From an uncultured Prevotellaceae bacterium (GTDB lineage: Bacteria > Bacteroidota > Bacteroidia > Bacteroidales > Bacteroidaceae), in assembly GCA_947166345.1 (NCBI GenBank), contig CAMVDU010000002.1, forward strand, positions 52,555 to 116,554: DNA of 64,000 bases, given 5' to 3'. Below are positions 32,918-42,673 of this stretch, piece by piece. Made by a program: the position numbers and the translations under genes. The first letter of the stretch is position 1; every line of letters begins with the position of its first letter. The notes beneath the pieces were generated by a model. It searched no databases, had not been told where the DNA came from, and saw only the letters and a list, made by a program, of their open reading frames with translations.

Positions 32918-33123
32918 TGACGCATTTTCTTCGAGAAGGTGACGCACTTTCTCAGGCAGAGTGACGCAGAACGCATGGCAACGTGACGCAGAAGGCAACC
33001 CTTTGACTTAAGTCAAACGACCTTTTGACTTAAGTCACGAGACCTTTTGACTTAAGTCGAGCGACCTTTTGACTTAAGTCACGCGGTAGGGAAGTGTGTC
33101 TTCTCGTGTTGAGAAGTGCGTCA
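32918..33123. repeat. 22-bp-period array C: 4x TGACGCA, 4x TGACTTAAGTCA-type palindromes, then inverted TGCGTCA
   Basis: TGACGCA at 32918, 32940, 32962, 32984; TGACTT at 33004, 33026, 33048, 33070; AAGTGnGTC at 33092 and 33114. Steps of 22 bp within each block. Confidence 0.92.
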
Positions 33124-33133
33124 GTTTGCGTTG

Positions 33134-33171
33134 AAAAAAGACAGCCCTGCAATCAGCAGGGCTGTCTTTTT
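33134..33171. terminator. Bidirectional Rho-independent terminator
   Basis: AAAAAAGACAGCCCTGC-AATCA-GCAGGGCTGTCTTTTT. Confidence 0.9.
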
Positions 33172-33220
33172 ATTGGTGGAGTTTAGGAGTCTAGGAGTTT
33201 AGACGATAGACCCCAAGTCT

Positions 33221-36052
33221 TTACTCCTTGGTCATGTCGGGGAGCATGATGACCTCGACGTGGTTGCCGCTGGAGAGGACCTTCGTGCGGACGAAGGTGC
33301 TGACGGCCTCGGGGGTGAGGGCCTCGACGGTCTTCTTGTAGTCGGTATAGACATCGAGTCCGTAGTCCTTGTAGGTGGTGATGGTGTTCACCCAGTAGTT
33401 GTTGTTCTTGAACTTGATGTCGGCATCCTTCAGCATGTTCTCCTTGACCTGTGCCAGGTCGTCGGCGCTGATGTTCTCGGAGACGCTCTTCATGCCCTCG
33501 TGGAGCAGGCGTACGGCTGTCTCCTGCTTGTCGGGGTTCATGGGGCAGTAGGCCTGGAGCGTCATGAGGGGCTTGGAGCTGCTGAGGTCGAAGCCACCAG
33601 CGGCACCGCAAGAGTAGGCGGCACTCTCTTCCTCGCGGATGGTGCGGAGGTAGAGGATGGAGAGGAGCTGTCCTGCTGCGTCGAGCTTGACGATGTTGTC
33701 GAGGGTGTAGGGTGCCTCGGCTGTCCAGAACTCTACGGCTGTGGCCTTGGGAGAGTCGGTCTTCACGAGGAACTTGTTGACAACCTCGCCCTTGGCGTAG
33801 GTCTGCACGTCGCGGAAGTTGTCGGCCTTGCCCTTACCAGGCAGGGCGGCGATGTACTGCTCGATGTAGGGAAGGATCTCTTCCTCGGTGAACTTACCCA
33901 CGATGACGAAGGTGAACTGCGAGGCGTTCTTGAAGCGATCCTGATGGATGGCGAGGATGCGGTCGTAGTTGATGTCCTTCAGGTCTTCCACCTGCAGGTT
34001 GTTGAAGCGTGGGTTGTGGCTGTAGATGGTGCACAGCAGTGAGTCGTTATAGACGGCGTCGGGCGACAGCGACTTGTTCTTCAGAGCCATCTCGAGCTGT
34101 GTCATGAGGTTCTGGAACTGCTTCTCGTCCTTGTTGATCTTGGTGAAGTAGAGATAGACCATCTGGAACATGGTCTCGCGGTCCTTCGGGGTAGTGTGGG
34201 CCGTGACGTACTGACGGGTGAGACCCATGGTGGCGTCGGCGTTGACCTCCTTGCCTGCGAGGGCCTTGGTGAGCTCAGTGCTTGAGAAGTTGCCGATGCC
34301 GCTGTAGCCGATGACCTCGTCGAAGACCTTCAGGTTGGTGTAGTCCTCAGGACCGAACACCGACTTGCCACCCTTGGCGAAGGCCTGCAGGCGAATCTCG
34401 TCGTCGTTGTAGTCGGTAGGCTTGAGGATGACGGTGGCACCGTTGGAGAGCTTCAGCTCCTTGTAGCCCAGCACCTTGTTCTCGGTGGTCTTCACCACCT
34501 TGCCGGCCTTGGGCAGCTCGCTCATGAGGGGCTCGTCCTTGACGTTGTCCACGTAGGCGCTAATCTCCTGGGCGCGTGCCTTCTCGACGGCAGCCTTCAT
34601 GTCAGCCTCGGTGGGGTAGGTGAGACCATCGGCCTCGCGTGCCCACTCCATGACGACGAGGTTCTTGTCGTTAACGGAGATGAGCTCGGGCAGAGCCTGG
34701 TTGATGATGGTCACAGGGATATTGGGAGCCAGCATGTTCATGGTCTGGTAGAGCACCTCGATAGAGGGGATGGGCTCGTTCTGCAGGTAGTTGTCGCGAT
34801 AGTCGTCGCCATAGGCGGCATTGGTGATCTTCGCACGGTTGTTGTACTGCTTCTCGAGGGCGCTGAGGTAGTCGGCCTTGGCACGCTCGTACTCTGTAGC
34901 GGTGAAGCCAAACTCAGCAGCACGGCGCGACTCGACCATCAGGGCGGTCAGCGCATCCATGTCGCGACCCTCCTTGGGATAGGCCATCAGCTGGAAGGCA
35001 TCCTTGGTGCTGGCCAGCAGGTAGTCGTCGTCCTCGCCGGCAGCCTGGAAGAAGGGACATTCGGCATTCTCGGTCATCTCGCGCAGGCGTGCGTTCATCA
35101 TATTAGCTATGACGGCCTTGGCATAGATCTCGATGAGGTAGGCCATCGATGCCTTCTCCTCGGGAGTGGTCGTCTCGTGCTTCATGAAGACGAGGATCAT
35201 GTTGGTCTGCATCTCCTTGTCCTTCTCGAAGATATAGATAGCCTCGTCGTTGTCGGGCACGGGCTCAGCCACCACCTGGGCAGCGTTTGCAGCCACCTTG
35301 ATGCCGCTGAAGTACTCCTTGATCTTGGCTTCCATGTGATCGACATCGACATCGCCCACCACGATGATGGCCTGGTTGTCGGGGCGGTACCACTTCTGGT
35401 AGTAGGCGCGCAGCGTCTGGGGCTTGAAGCTGTCGATGACGCTCATCAAGCCGATAGGCATGCGCTCGCCGTACTTAGAGCCAGGATACATCTTGGGCAG
35501 GGCACGGGTAATCATGCGCTGTGAGGGACCTTCGCCCAGGCGCCACTCGTTGTGCACCACGTCGCGCTCCTTGTCAATCTCCTCGGCTTCGAGCGACAGT
35601 CCGCACGACCAGTCCTTCAGGATGAGCAGACACGAGTCGAGAGCTGCCTGACCCTTGGCCGTAGGCACGTTGCAGACGCGATAGACGGTCTGGTCGATAG
35701 AGGTGTAGGCATTGAGGTCGCTACCAAACTCCACGCCGAGTGAGCGGGTGTAGTCGATGATGCTCTTGCCAGGCTTGTTGGGGAAGTTCTCCGAGCCGTT
35801 GAAAGCCATGTGCTCGAGGAAGTGGGCCAGGCCGCGCTGTGAGTCGTCCTCCTGGATGGAACCTACACGCTGGGCGATGTAGAAGTTGGCTACATGCTCG
35901 GGCCACTCGTTGTGACGGATGTAATAAGTCAGTCCGTTGTCCAGTTTGCCGATGCGCACATCGGGGTCAACGGGAATGGGAGGCATCTCTTGTGCCACCA
36001 CGGTCGTCATACCAGTGAAAAAGAGTATGGCGGCTAAGAATAGCTTTTTCAT
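33221..36052 (-). CDS. M16 family zinc metallopeptidase
   Basis: HFLEHMAFNGSENFP (HxxEH), signal peptide, two M16 halves, 943 aa. Confidence 0.93.
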   Translation of the reverse strand: MKKLFLAAILFFTGMTTVVAQEMPPIPVDPDVRIGKLDNGLTYYIRHNEWPEHVANFYIAQRVGSIQEDDSQRGLAHFLEHMAFNGSENFPNKPGKSIIDYTRSLGVEFGSDLNAYTSIDQTVYRVCNVPTAKGQAALDSCLLILKDWSCGLSLEAEEIDKERDVVHNEWRLGEGPSQRMITRALPKMYPGSKYGERMPIGLMSVIDSFKPQTLRAYYQKWYRPDNQAIIVVGDVDVDHMEAKIKEYFSGIKVAANAAQVVAEPVPDNDEAIYIFEKDKEMQTNMILVFMKHETTTPEEKASMAYLIEIYAKAVIANMMNARLREMTENAECPFFQAAGEDDDYLLASTKDAFQLMAYPKEGRDMDALTALMVESRRAAEFGFTATEYERAKADYLSALEKQYNNRAKITNAAYGDDYRDNYLQNEPIPSIEVLYQTMNMLAPNIPVTIINQALPELISVNDKNLVVMEWAREADGLTYPTEADMKAAVEKARAQEISAYVDNVKDEPLMSELPKAGKVVKTTENKVLGYKELKLSNGATVILKPTDYNDDEIRLQAFAKGGKSVFGPEDYTNLKVFDEVIGYSGIGNFSSTELTKALAGKEVNADATMGLTRQYVTAHTTPKDRETMFQMVYLYFTKINKDEKQFQNLMTQLEMALKNKSLSPDAVYNDSLLCTIYSHNPRFNNLQVEDLKDINYDRILAIHQDRFKNASQFTFVIVGKFTEEEILPYIEQYIAALPGKGKADNFRDVQTYAKGEVVNKFLVKTDSPKATAVEFWTAEAPYTLDNIVKLDAAGQLLSILYLRTIREEESAAYSCGAAGGFDLSSSKPLMTLQAYCPMNPDKQETAVRLLHEGMKSVSENISADDLAQVKENMLKDADIKFKNNNYWVNTITTYKDYGLDVYTDYKKTVEALTPEAVSTFVRTKVLSSGNHVEVIMLPDMTKE

Positions 36053-36110
36053 TTTAATAATAGTTTTTGTATGTAAAGTAAGTAGTTACTATCGATGGAA
36101 TCGCGGTTTT

Positions 36111-37856
36111 TTACCACAGTTGCTCCCTCTGGCGGGTACCCATGCGGGCCTCGACGACGTTGACCACGTAGTCGCCCAGCTTCTCGCACTCGTTGATGAG
36201 GTCCATGTAGATGGTGCCCACGGCGTAGGTGTATTCGTGGTTGTTGATATCGACGATGTTCTGCGCCTTCAGCTGGTTGCGGTAGTTGTTGATCTCGTTT
36301 TCGATGTTGAACGTGCGGTTCACGTCGAACGAGTCCTTGCGACCACCCATCAGACGGTTCATCTGCGTGAGCGACTGGTCGGTGAGCTCCATCATCTGAT
36401 GGATATGCTCGTACTGCTTGTTGATGAAGTGGTCCTGCTTGCCGTTGTACTTGCGCGAGATGGTGCGTGCCATGTTGTAGCAGGCATCGCCGATAGACTC
36501 CAGCTCGCTGATCTCACGCAGCATGGCGCGGATCTTGGCCTTCGTATCGTCGCTGAGGTGAGCGTCGCCCACAGAGTCGAGGTACTTCGCAATCTCGAGC
36601 TCCATGTTGTCGGAGATGCCCTCGTACTTCTCGATGCGGGTGAAGAGCTTGTTGAAGTCGCCGTCCTTGTTGTTCTTGCTGTTGGCGGTGCTGCTCAACG
36701 TCAGCAGCTCGCGCACCATACCGAACATACGCTGCATACGGTCGGAGAACGACTGTATCTCCTTCTGGGCCTCGAGCACGGAGAGCTCGGGGGTCTTCAT
36801 GAAGCCAGCAGTGATGAAGTGCAGGCGGAAGTCCTCCTCCTCGTCCAGTTTCTTGGGTTTGATGACCCAGCATACGAAACGCTCGATCTGCGGGATGAAC
36901 CATATCAGGATGAAGGTGTTGGCCACATTGAACGAGGTGTGGAAGGCTGCCAGCACGAAGCTCAGCTTGGCGGCATTGGCCAGGAACACCTCTGTGGTCA
37001 CCTGGTCTTTCACCATCGCCACGTCGTAGCCTACCCAGCCGCACACCATGTCGATGAACGGACGGAAGACGAACAGTATCCAGATGACGCCAAACACGTT
37101 GAAGAACATGTGGGCGAGGGCTGCACGACGGGCCTGCGTGTTGGCAGAGAGGGCAGCGAGGTTAGAGGTCACGGTGGTACCGATGTTCTCACCCATCACC
37201 AGCGCAATACCCTGATAGATGGGCAGGGCGCCGCTGGAGCAGAGGATCATGGTGATAGCCATCACCGCTGCCGACGACTGCACGCAGAACGTCAGGATGC
37301 CACCCATGATGAGGAACAGCAGCGTGGTGAGGAACGAGTCGGGATTGAACGAGGCGAAGAAGTCGAGTACGGCCTGGTTCTGACCAAGGTTCATCTCAAT
37401 ACCCGTCTGGCGCAGGGTACCCAAGCCCAGCAGCAGGAACGCCATACCAAAGAGGAAGTCGCCAATGTAGCGGTGCTTCTTCCTGTAGATGAGGATGATG
37501 CCCAGCAGGAAGGCGGGATAGACCACGTTGGTGATGTTGAACGACATACCTGCCGACATGATCCACGCCGTCAGCGTCGTTCCGATGTTGGCACCCATGA
37601 TGACCGAGATGGCCTGGGCCAGCGTCAACAAGCCCGCATTGACAAACGAGACGGTCATCACCGTGGTGGCCGTCGATGACTGTACGGAGGCAGTAACAAG
37701 CGTACCTGTGAGCATACCCGTAAAACGGTTGGTGGTCATGGCTCCCAGCACGTGACGCAGCTGTGGACCTGCCATCTTCTGCAAGGCGTCACTCATGGAC
37801 TTCATACCGAACATGAGCAGGGCGAGTGAGCCTAAAAGTTTTAAGACAATCAGCAT
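36111..37856 (-). CDS. Na/Pi cotransporter family protein with PhoU-like C-terminal domain
   Basis: SVQSSTATTVMTVSFVNAGLLTLAQAISVIMGANIGTTLT; QSSAAVMAITM; helical PhoU-like C-terminus. Confidence 0.9.
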   Translation of the reverse strand: MLIVLKLLGSLALLMFGMKSMSDALQKMAGPQLRHVLGAMTTNRFTGMLTGTLVTASVQSSTATTVMTVSFVNAGLLTLAQAISVIMGANIGTTLTAWIMSAGMSFNITNVVYPAFLLGIILIYRKKHRYIGDFLFGMAFLLLGLGTLRQTGIEMNLGQNQAVLDFFASFNPDSFLTTLLFLIMGGILTFCVQSSAAVMAITMILCSSGALPIYQGIALVMGENIGTTVTSNLAALSANTQARRAALAHMFFNVFGVIWILFVFRPFIDMVCGWVGYDVAMVKDQVTTEVFLANAAKLSFVLAAFHTSFNVANTFILIWFIPQIERFVCWVIKPKKLDEEEDFRLHFITAGFMKTPELSVLEAQKEIQSFSDRMQRMFGMVRELLTLSSTANSKNNKDGDFNKLFTRIEKYEGISDNMELEIAKYLDSVGDAHLSDDTKAKIRAMLREISELESIGDACYNMARTISRKYNGKQDHFINKQYEHIHQMMELTDQSLTQMNRLMGGRKDSFDVNRTFNIENEINNYRNQLKAQNIVDINNHEYTYAVGTIYMDLINECEKLGDYVVNVVEARMGTRQREQLW

Positions 37857-37937
37857 AAATTATGGTTGCTTGATAATTTTCGGTGCAAAAATACTAAAAA
37901 AAACGTAAACAACAACAACCTTTTAAATAATTATTTG

Positions 37938-37945
37938 TATTTTTG
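37938..37945 (+). promoter_or_regulatory. -7 box TATTTTTG for nucleoside kinase
   Basis: TTTGTATTTTTGCAGTG. Confidence 0.5.
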
Positions 37946-37963
37946 CAGTGATAAAAATCTAAA

Positions 37964-39628
37964 ATGATGGAAAAAACGATTCGTATTCAGTGTAAAAACA
38001 ACGGAAAAGAGATAGACGTGCCCATGGGATGTCACCTGAAAGAGGTGTACAACCAACTGGGACTGCAGATGGACTACGGTCCCATGATAGCACGTGTCAA
38101 CAATAAGATTGAGGGTCTGCACTACCGTATCTACAACCCCAAGGAGATAGAGTTTATGGACCTGACCACGCCCAGTGGCATCAGGGCTTACACCAGGACG
38201 CTGTTCTTCATCCTGGCAAAGGCTACCCACGACCTGTATCCCGAGTGCAAGGTGTCGATAGACATCCCCGTGAGCAACGGCTACTATGTGGACCTGCAGA
38301 TAGGACGGCCCGTGACGCCCGACGACGTGAACGACCTGCGCGACAAGATGAAGGAGATCATCGCAGCGGCGCTGCCCATCCACCGCTATGAGACCAGCAC
38401 CGAGGAGGCTATCAGTATGTTTGCCGCAACGGGGGCTGTGTCGAAGGTGAAGTTGCTGAAGAGCACGGGTAAGCTCTATACCACTTATTATGATATAGAC
38501 GGCTACAAGGACTATTTCTACGGCACGCTGCTGACCAACACGGCACAGATACACCTGTTTGGACTGGAGTACTACTTCGACGGTATATTGCTACGCATAC
38601 CATCACTTGCTGATCCCTCGAAGTTGGGTGCGTTTGTGCGTCAGGACAAGATGTTCGAGATCTTCAAGGAACAGCACCGCTGGCAGGATATCCTGCGTCT
38701 GCGTACCGTTGGCGACCTGAACGATGCAATCCGCATGGGATACTCGCCACAGCTTATCCAGATCAGCGAGGCACTGCAGGAGAAGAAGATTGCCTCGATA
38801 GCTGACGAGATAGCCCAGCGCAAGGGTGTGAAGGTGGTGCTCATCGCAGGACCGTCGTCCAGCGGCAAGACGACAACGTGCAAGCGTTTGTCAGTACAGC
38901 TGGCGGTGAATGGCATCTATCCCATCCCCATCTCGTTGGATGACTATTTCCTGGACCGTGACAAAACACCGCGCGACGAGAAGGGCGACTACGACTTTGA
39001 ACACCTGCATGCCCTGAACCTGCAACTCTTCAACGACCAGCTGAATGCGCTGTTCCGTGGTGAGGAGGTAGAGCTGCCACGCTATGACTTCCCCACGGGA
39101 AAGAGTGTGCCCAGCGGTAGGAAACTCCAGCTGAAAGGCAAGGAGGTACTGGTCATTGAGGGTATCCATGCCCTGAACCCCGAGCTGACGGCACAGGTGC
39201 CACAAGAACAGATCTACCGCATCTATGCCTCGGCCCTGACCACTATCCTGCTGGATGCGCACAATTATATTCCCACCACTGACAACCGTCTGCTGCGACG
39301 CATCATCCGCGACCATAAGTATCGTGCTGTCAATGCCCAGGAGACCATCCGCCGCTGGCCGTCAGTACGCAAGGGTGAGAACCGCTGGATATTCCCCTAT
39401 CAGGAGAATGCCGATGCGATGTTCAACACAGCCATGCTCTTCGAACTGGCCGTCATCAAACAGCAGGCCGAGCCGCTGCTGGAACAGGTGCCTGAGAACT
39501 GTGTGGAATATGCCGAGGCCTACCGACTGCGTAAGTTCATGAGTTACATCAAACCTATCCCTGAGGACCAGATACCACCCACCTCGCTGCTGCGCGAGTT
39601 CTTGGGAGGCTCATCCTTTGAGTATTAG
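37964..39628 (+). CDS. Nucleoside (uridine-type) kinase with N-terminal TGS-like domain
   Basis: VVLIAGPSSSGKTTTCKRLSVQL P-loop, PISLDDYFLDRDKTPRDEKGDYDFEHLHAL. Confidence 0.88.
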   Translation: MMEKTIRIQCKNNGKEIDVPMGCHLKEVYNQLGLQMDYGPMIARVNNKIEGLHYRIYNPKEIEFMDLTTPSGIRAYTRTLFFILAKATHDLYPECKVSIDIPVSNGYYVDLQIGRPVTPDDVNDLRDKMKEIIAAALPIHRYETSTEEAISMFAATGAVSKVKLLKSTGKLYTTYYDIDGYKDYFYGTLLTNTAQIHLFGLEYYFDGILLRIPSLADPSKLGAFVRQDKMFEIFKEQHRWQDILRLRTVGDLNDAIRMGYSPQLIQISEALQEKKIASIADEIAQRKGVKVVLIAGPSSSGKTTTCKRLSVQLAVNGIYPIPISLDDYFLDRDKTPRDEKGDYDFEHLHALNLQLFNDQLNALFRGEEVELPRYDFPTGKSVPSGRKLQLKGKEVLVIEGIHALNPELTAQVPQEQIYRIYASALTTILLDAHNYIPTTDNRLLRRIIRDHKYRAVNAQETIRRWPSVRKGENRWIFPYQENADAMFNTAMLFELAVIKQQAEPLLEQVPENCVEYAEAYRLRKFMSYIKPIPEDQIPPTSLLREFLGGSSFEY

Positions 39629-39656
39629 GCAGTTAGACCATAAAACGGGTAACAAT

Positions 39657-39694
39657 AAAAACGTTTTGGAAAGGAAAGTTTTCCAAAACGTTTT
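39657..39694 (+). terminator. Terminator hairpin
   Basis: AAAACGTTTTGGAAA-GGAAAG-TTTTCCAAAACGTTTT. Confidence 0.8.
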
Positions 39695-39777
39695 CTTATG
39701 TTATTGATAATGAGAGGATTGACGTTTTTTAACAAGAAAAAAGTCGCCCAAAAGATTTTATTTTGATATAATTGTAG

Positions 39778-39785
39778 TATCTTTG
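39778..39785 (+). promoter_or_regulatory. -7 box TATCTTTG for nrdDG
   Basis: GTAGTATCTTTGCAAAC. Confidence 0.5.
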
Positions 39786-39831
39786 CAAACAGTTTTAAGA
39801 TAACCCAAAAACAATATCTTTTTAATCGTTT

Positions 39832-42063
39832 ATGATACAGACAGTTGTAAAGCGCGATGGCCGCATCGTGGGCTTTAACGAACAGAAAATCATGGCCGCT
39901 ATCCGTAAGGCTATGATGCATACCGACAAGGGTGAGGACGAGCGTTTGCTCAATGTGATAACCGATCATATCGCCCAGCGCGGTCAGACACAGATGACCG
40001 TGGAGGAGATACAGGATCTGGTGGAGATAGAGCTGATGAAGAGTGCGCGCAAGGACGTGGCTCAGAAGTATATCGCCTATCGTAACCAGCGTAGCATTGC
40101 ACGTAAGGCGAAGACACGCGACATCTTCCTGGACATCGTCAACGTGAAGTCGAACGACATCACCCGCGAGAATGCCAATATGAATGCCGACACCCCTGCC
40201 GGCATGATGATGAAGTTTGCCTCTGAGACCACGAAGCCCTTCGTCGATGACTATCTGCTGTCGCCAGAGAGCCGTGATGCCGTAGCGCACAACTACCTGC
40301 ACATCCACGATAAGGACTACTATCCCACCAAGTCGCTGACCTGCGTGCAGCACCCGTTGGACAATATCCTGAACTGCGGTTTCATCGCTGGTCACGGGGC
40401 CTCGCGTCCTGCCAAGCGCATCGAGACGGCTTCGGTGCTGGCCTGTATCTCGCTGGAGTGTGCTCAGAACGAGATGCACGGCGGACAGGCTATCCCTGCC
40501 TTCGACTTCTACCTGGCTCCCTTTGTGCGTTCCTCCTATATCGAGGAACTGAAATATTTGGAGCAGCTGTATGGCGAGAGCTTCGAACAGCTGTATGACG
40601 AGCCCCTGATGGACTACATCAAGCAGCCGCTGGACGGACTGAAGGGTGTGGACCGTGTGCGCCAGCATGCCATCAACAAGGTGGTGGGTCGCGTGCATCA
40701 GGCGATGGAGGCCTTCATCCATAATATGAACACCATTCACTCGCGTGGTGGCAATCAGGTGGTGTTCTCTTCTATTAACTATGGTACGGATACGAGTGCC
40801 GAGGGCCGTTGCATCATGCGTGAGATCCTGCTGAGCACCTATGAGGGTGTGGGCAACGGCGAGACGGCTATCTTCCCCATCCAGATATGGAAGAAGAAGC
40901 GTGGCGTGAACTACCTGCCTGAAGACCGTAACTTCGACCTCTATCAGTTGGCATGTAAGGTGACGGCACGCAGGTTCTTCCCCAACTTCCTGAACCTCGA
41001 CGCCTCGTACAACCAGGACAGCGAGTGGAAGGCTGACGACCCCAAGCGCTACCTGCACGAGGTGGCTACGATGGGCTGTCGTACGCGTGTGTTCGAGAAC
41101 CGCTTCGGACCACGCACCAGCATCGGACGTGGTAACTTGTCGTTCACCACGATCAATATCGTGAAACTGGCTATCGAATGTATGCAGACGGAGAACAAGG
41201 AGGAGCGTATCGCACAGTTCTTTGCCAAGCTCGACAACCTGCTTGAGGTGGCTGCTAAACAGTTGGACGACCGCTTCCAGTTCCAGAAGACAGCCTTTGC
41301 TAAGCAGTTCCCGCTGCTGATGAAGAGCCTGTGGCTTGGTGCTGACAAGTTGGGTCCCAACGATACAGTAGAGAGTGTCATCAACCAGGGAACGCTGGGT
41401 ATTGGTTTCATCGGACTGGCAGAGTGTCTGGTGGCCCTCATCGGCAAGCATCATGGTGAGAGCGAGGAAGCCCAGGAGCTGGGACTGAAGATTGTGACCT
41501 ATATGCGCGATAGAATCAATGATTTCTGCGAGCGCTACCATCATAACTACTCCGTGCTGGCAACACCAGCGGAGGGTCTGGCAGGACGCTTCACCAAGCG
41601 CGACCGCAAGGAGTTTGGTGTCATTCCTGGTGTTACGGACCGCGATTACTACACCAACTCGAACCACGTGCCCGTCTATTACAAGTGCTCGGCACGCCAC
41701 AAGGCCGAGGTGGAGGCTCCCTATCACAACCTGACGCGTGGTGGCCACATCTTCTACGTAGAGATTGATGGTGATGCCACACACAACCCACAGGTGATTA
41801 TGGGCGTGGTTGATATGATGGATAAGCTCGACATGGGCTATGGTTCAGTGAACCACAACCGTAACCGTTGTATGGACTGCGGCTACGAGGATGCCACTGC
41901 CGACCTGAAGACCTGTCCGAAGTGTGGTAGTCACAACATCGACCGTCTGCAGCGCATCACGGGTTATCTGGTGGGTACCACCGACCGTTGGAACAGCGGC
42001 AAGCTGGCTGAGCTGAACGACCGTGTGACCCACGTGGATGACGGCAATCAACAGCTGTTCTAG
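39832..42063 (+). CDS. nrdD: Anaerobic ribonucleoside-triphosphate reductase
   Basis: N-terminal ATP cone (VVKRDGRIVGFNEQKIMAAIRKAM), CxxC pairs MDCGYEDATADLKTCPKCGS, glycyl-radical region RITGYLVGTTDRWNSGK. Confidence 0.95.
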   Translation: MIQTVVKRDGRIVGFNEQKIMAAIRKAMMHTDKGEDERLLNVITDHIAQRGQTQMTVEEIQDLVEIELMKSARKDVAQKYIAYRNQRSIARKAKTRDIFLDIVNVKSNDITRENANMNADTPAGMMMKFASETTKPFVDDYLLSPESRDAVAHNYLHIHDKDYYPTKSLTCVQHPLDNILNCGFIAGHGASRPAKRIETASVLACISLECAQNEMHGGQAIPAFDFYLAPFVRSSYIEELKYLEQLYGESFEQLYDEPLMDYIKQPLDGLKGVDRVRQHAINKVVGRVHQAMEAFIHNMNTIHSRGGNQVVFSSINYGTDTSAEGRCIMREILLSTYEGVGNGETAIFPIQIWKKKRGVNYLPEDRNFDLYQLACKVTARRFFPNFLNLDASYNQDSEWKADDPKRYLHEVATMGCRTRVFENRFGPRTSIGRGNLSFTTINIVKLAIECMQTENKEERIAQFFAKLDNLLEVAAKQLDDRFQFQKTAFAKQFPLLMKSLWLGADKLGPNDTVESVINQGTLGIGFIGLAECLVALIGKHHGESEEAQELGLKIVTYMRDRINDFCERYHHNYSVLATPAEGLAGRFTKRDRKEFGVIPGVTDRDYYTNSNHVPVYYKCSARHKAEVEAPYHNLTRGGHIFYVEIDGDATHNPQVIMGVVDMMDKLDMGYGSVNHNRNRCMDCGYEDATADLKTCPKCGSHNIDRLQRITGYLVGTTDRWNSGKLAELNDRVTHVDDGNQQLF

Positions 42064-42092
42064 ATAATAGGCTGTACAGTTCCTACTGAAAG

Positions 42093-42593
42093 ATGATATC
42101 AGTACTGTCAATCATAGAGGATACGATGGTGGATGGTCCGGGCTTCCGGACCTCCATCTACTGTGCTGGCTGCCGTCACAAGTGCGAGGGTTGTCATAAT
42201 CCGCAGTCGTGGGACTTTGAGGGTGGTCATGCGATGACGACGGATGATATCATGCGCATCATCGAGGCCGACCCCTATGCCAACGTCACCTTCTCGGGAG
42301 GTGATCCTATGTACCAGCCTGAGGGCTTTGCTGAGTTGGCGAGAGCCATCCATCAGCGTACTGATAAAGATATCTGGTGCTATACGGGCTTCACGTTTGA
42401 GACACTCATCAACATGCCGCGACAGAGGGAGCTCTTGAATCAGATTGACGTCCTCGTCGATGGACCGTTCATCAAGAGCCAGCGCGATGACTCGCTGGTG
42501 TTCCGTGGCAGTCGCAACCAGCGTATCATCGACGTGAAGGCCTCCATCAGTCAGGGGCACACCGTTACGCTCAACTATTCTTCTACTTTATAA
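42093..42593 (+). CDS. nrdG: Anaerobic ribonucleotide reductase-activating protein
   Basis: MVDGPGFRTSIYCAGCRHKCEGCHNPQSWDF; radical SAM CxxxCxxC, follows nrdD. Confidence 0.93.
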   Translation: MISVLSIIEDTMVDGPGFRTSIYCAGCRHKCEGCHNPQSWDFEGGHAMTTDDIMRIIEADPYANVTFSGGDPMYQPEGFAELARAIHQRTDKDIWCYTGFTFETLINMPRQRELLNQIDVLVDGPFIKSQRDDSLVFRGSRNQRIIDVKASISQGHTVTLNYSSTL

Positions 42594-42598
42594 AAGAA

Positions 42599-42627
42599 TT
42601 AAGGAGTCCTTGTTAGGGACTCCTTAA
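42599..42627. terminator. Terminator hairpin after nrdG
   Basis: AAGGAGTCC-TTGTTAG-GGACTCCTT. Confidence 0.75.
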
Positions 42628-42673
42628 CTTCTTTGACTTCTTAACTTCTCTAACTTCGTTAACTTCTTACAAG

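Noticed and set aside
32918-33123. CRISPR array interpretation of the 22-bp periodic array
   Set aside because: Conserved part is only 7-16 nt, units are 22 bp with no separate repeat/spacer structure, and no cas genes are in the window.
35937-37679. 580-aa ORF antisense to Na/Pi cotransporter
   Set aside because: Shadow ORF rich in H/V/L/E, no motif; opposite strand has conserved transporter motifs.
39625-41784. 719-aa ORF antisense to nrdD
   Set aside because: Low-complexity His/Val/Leu-rich translation with no motif, fully overlapped by a clear nrdD; shadow ORF from biased codon usage.
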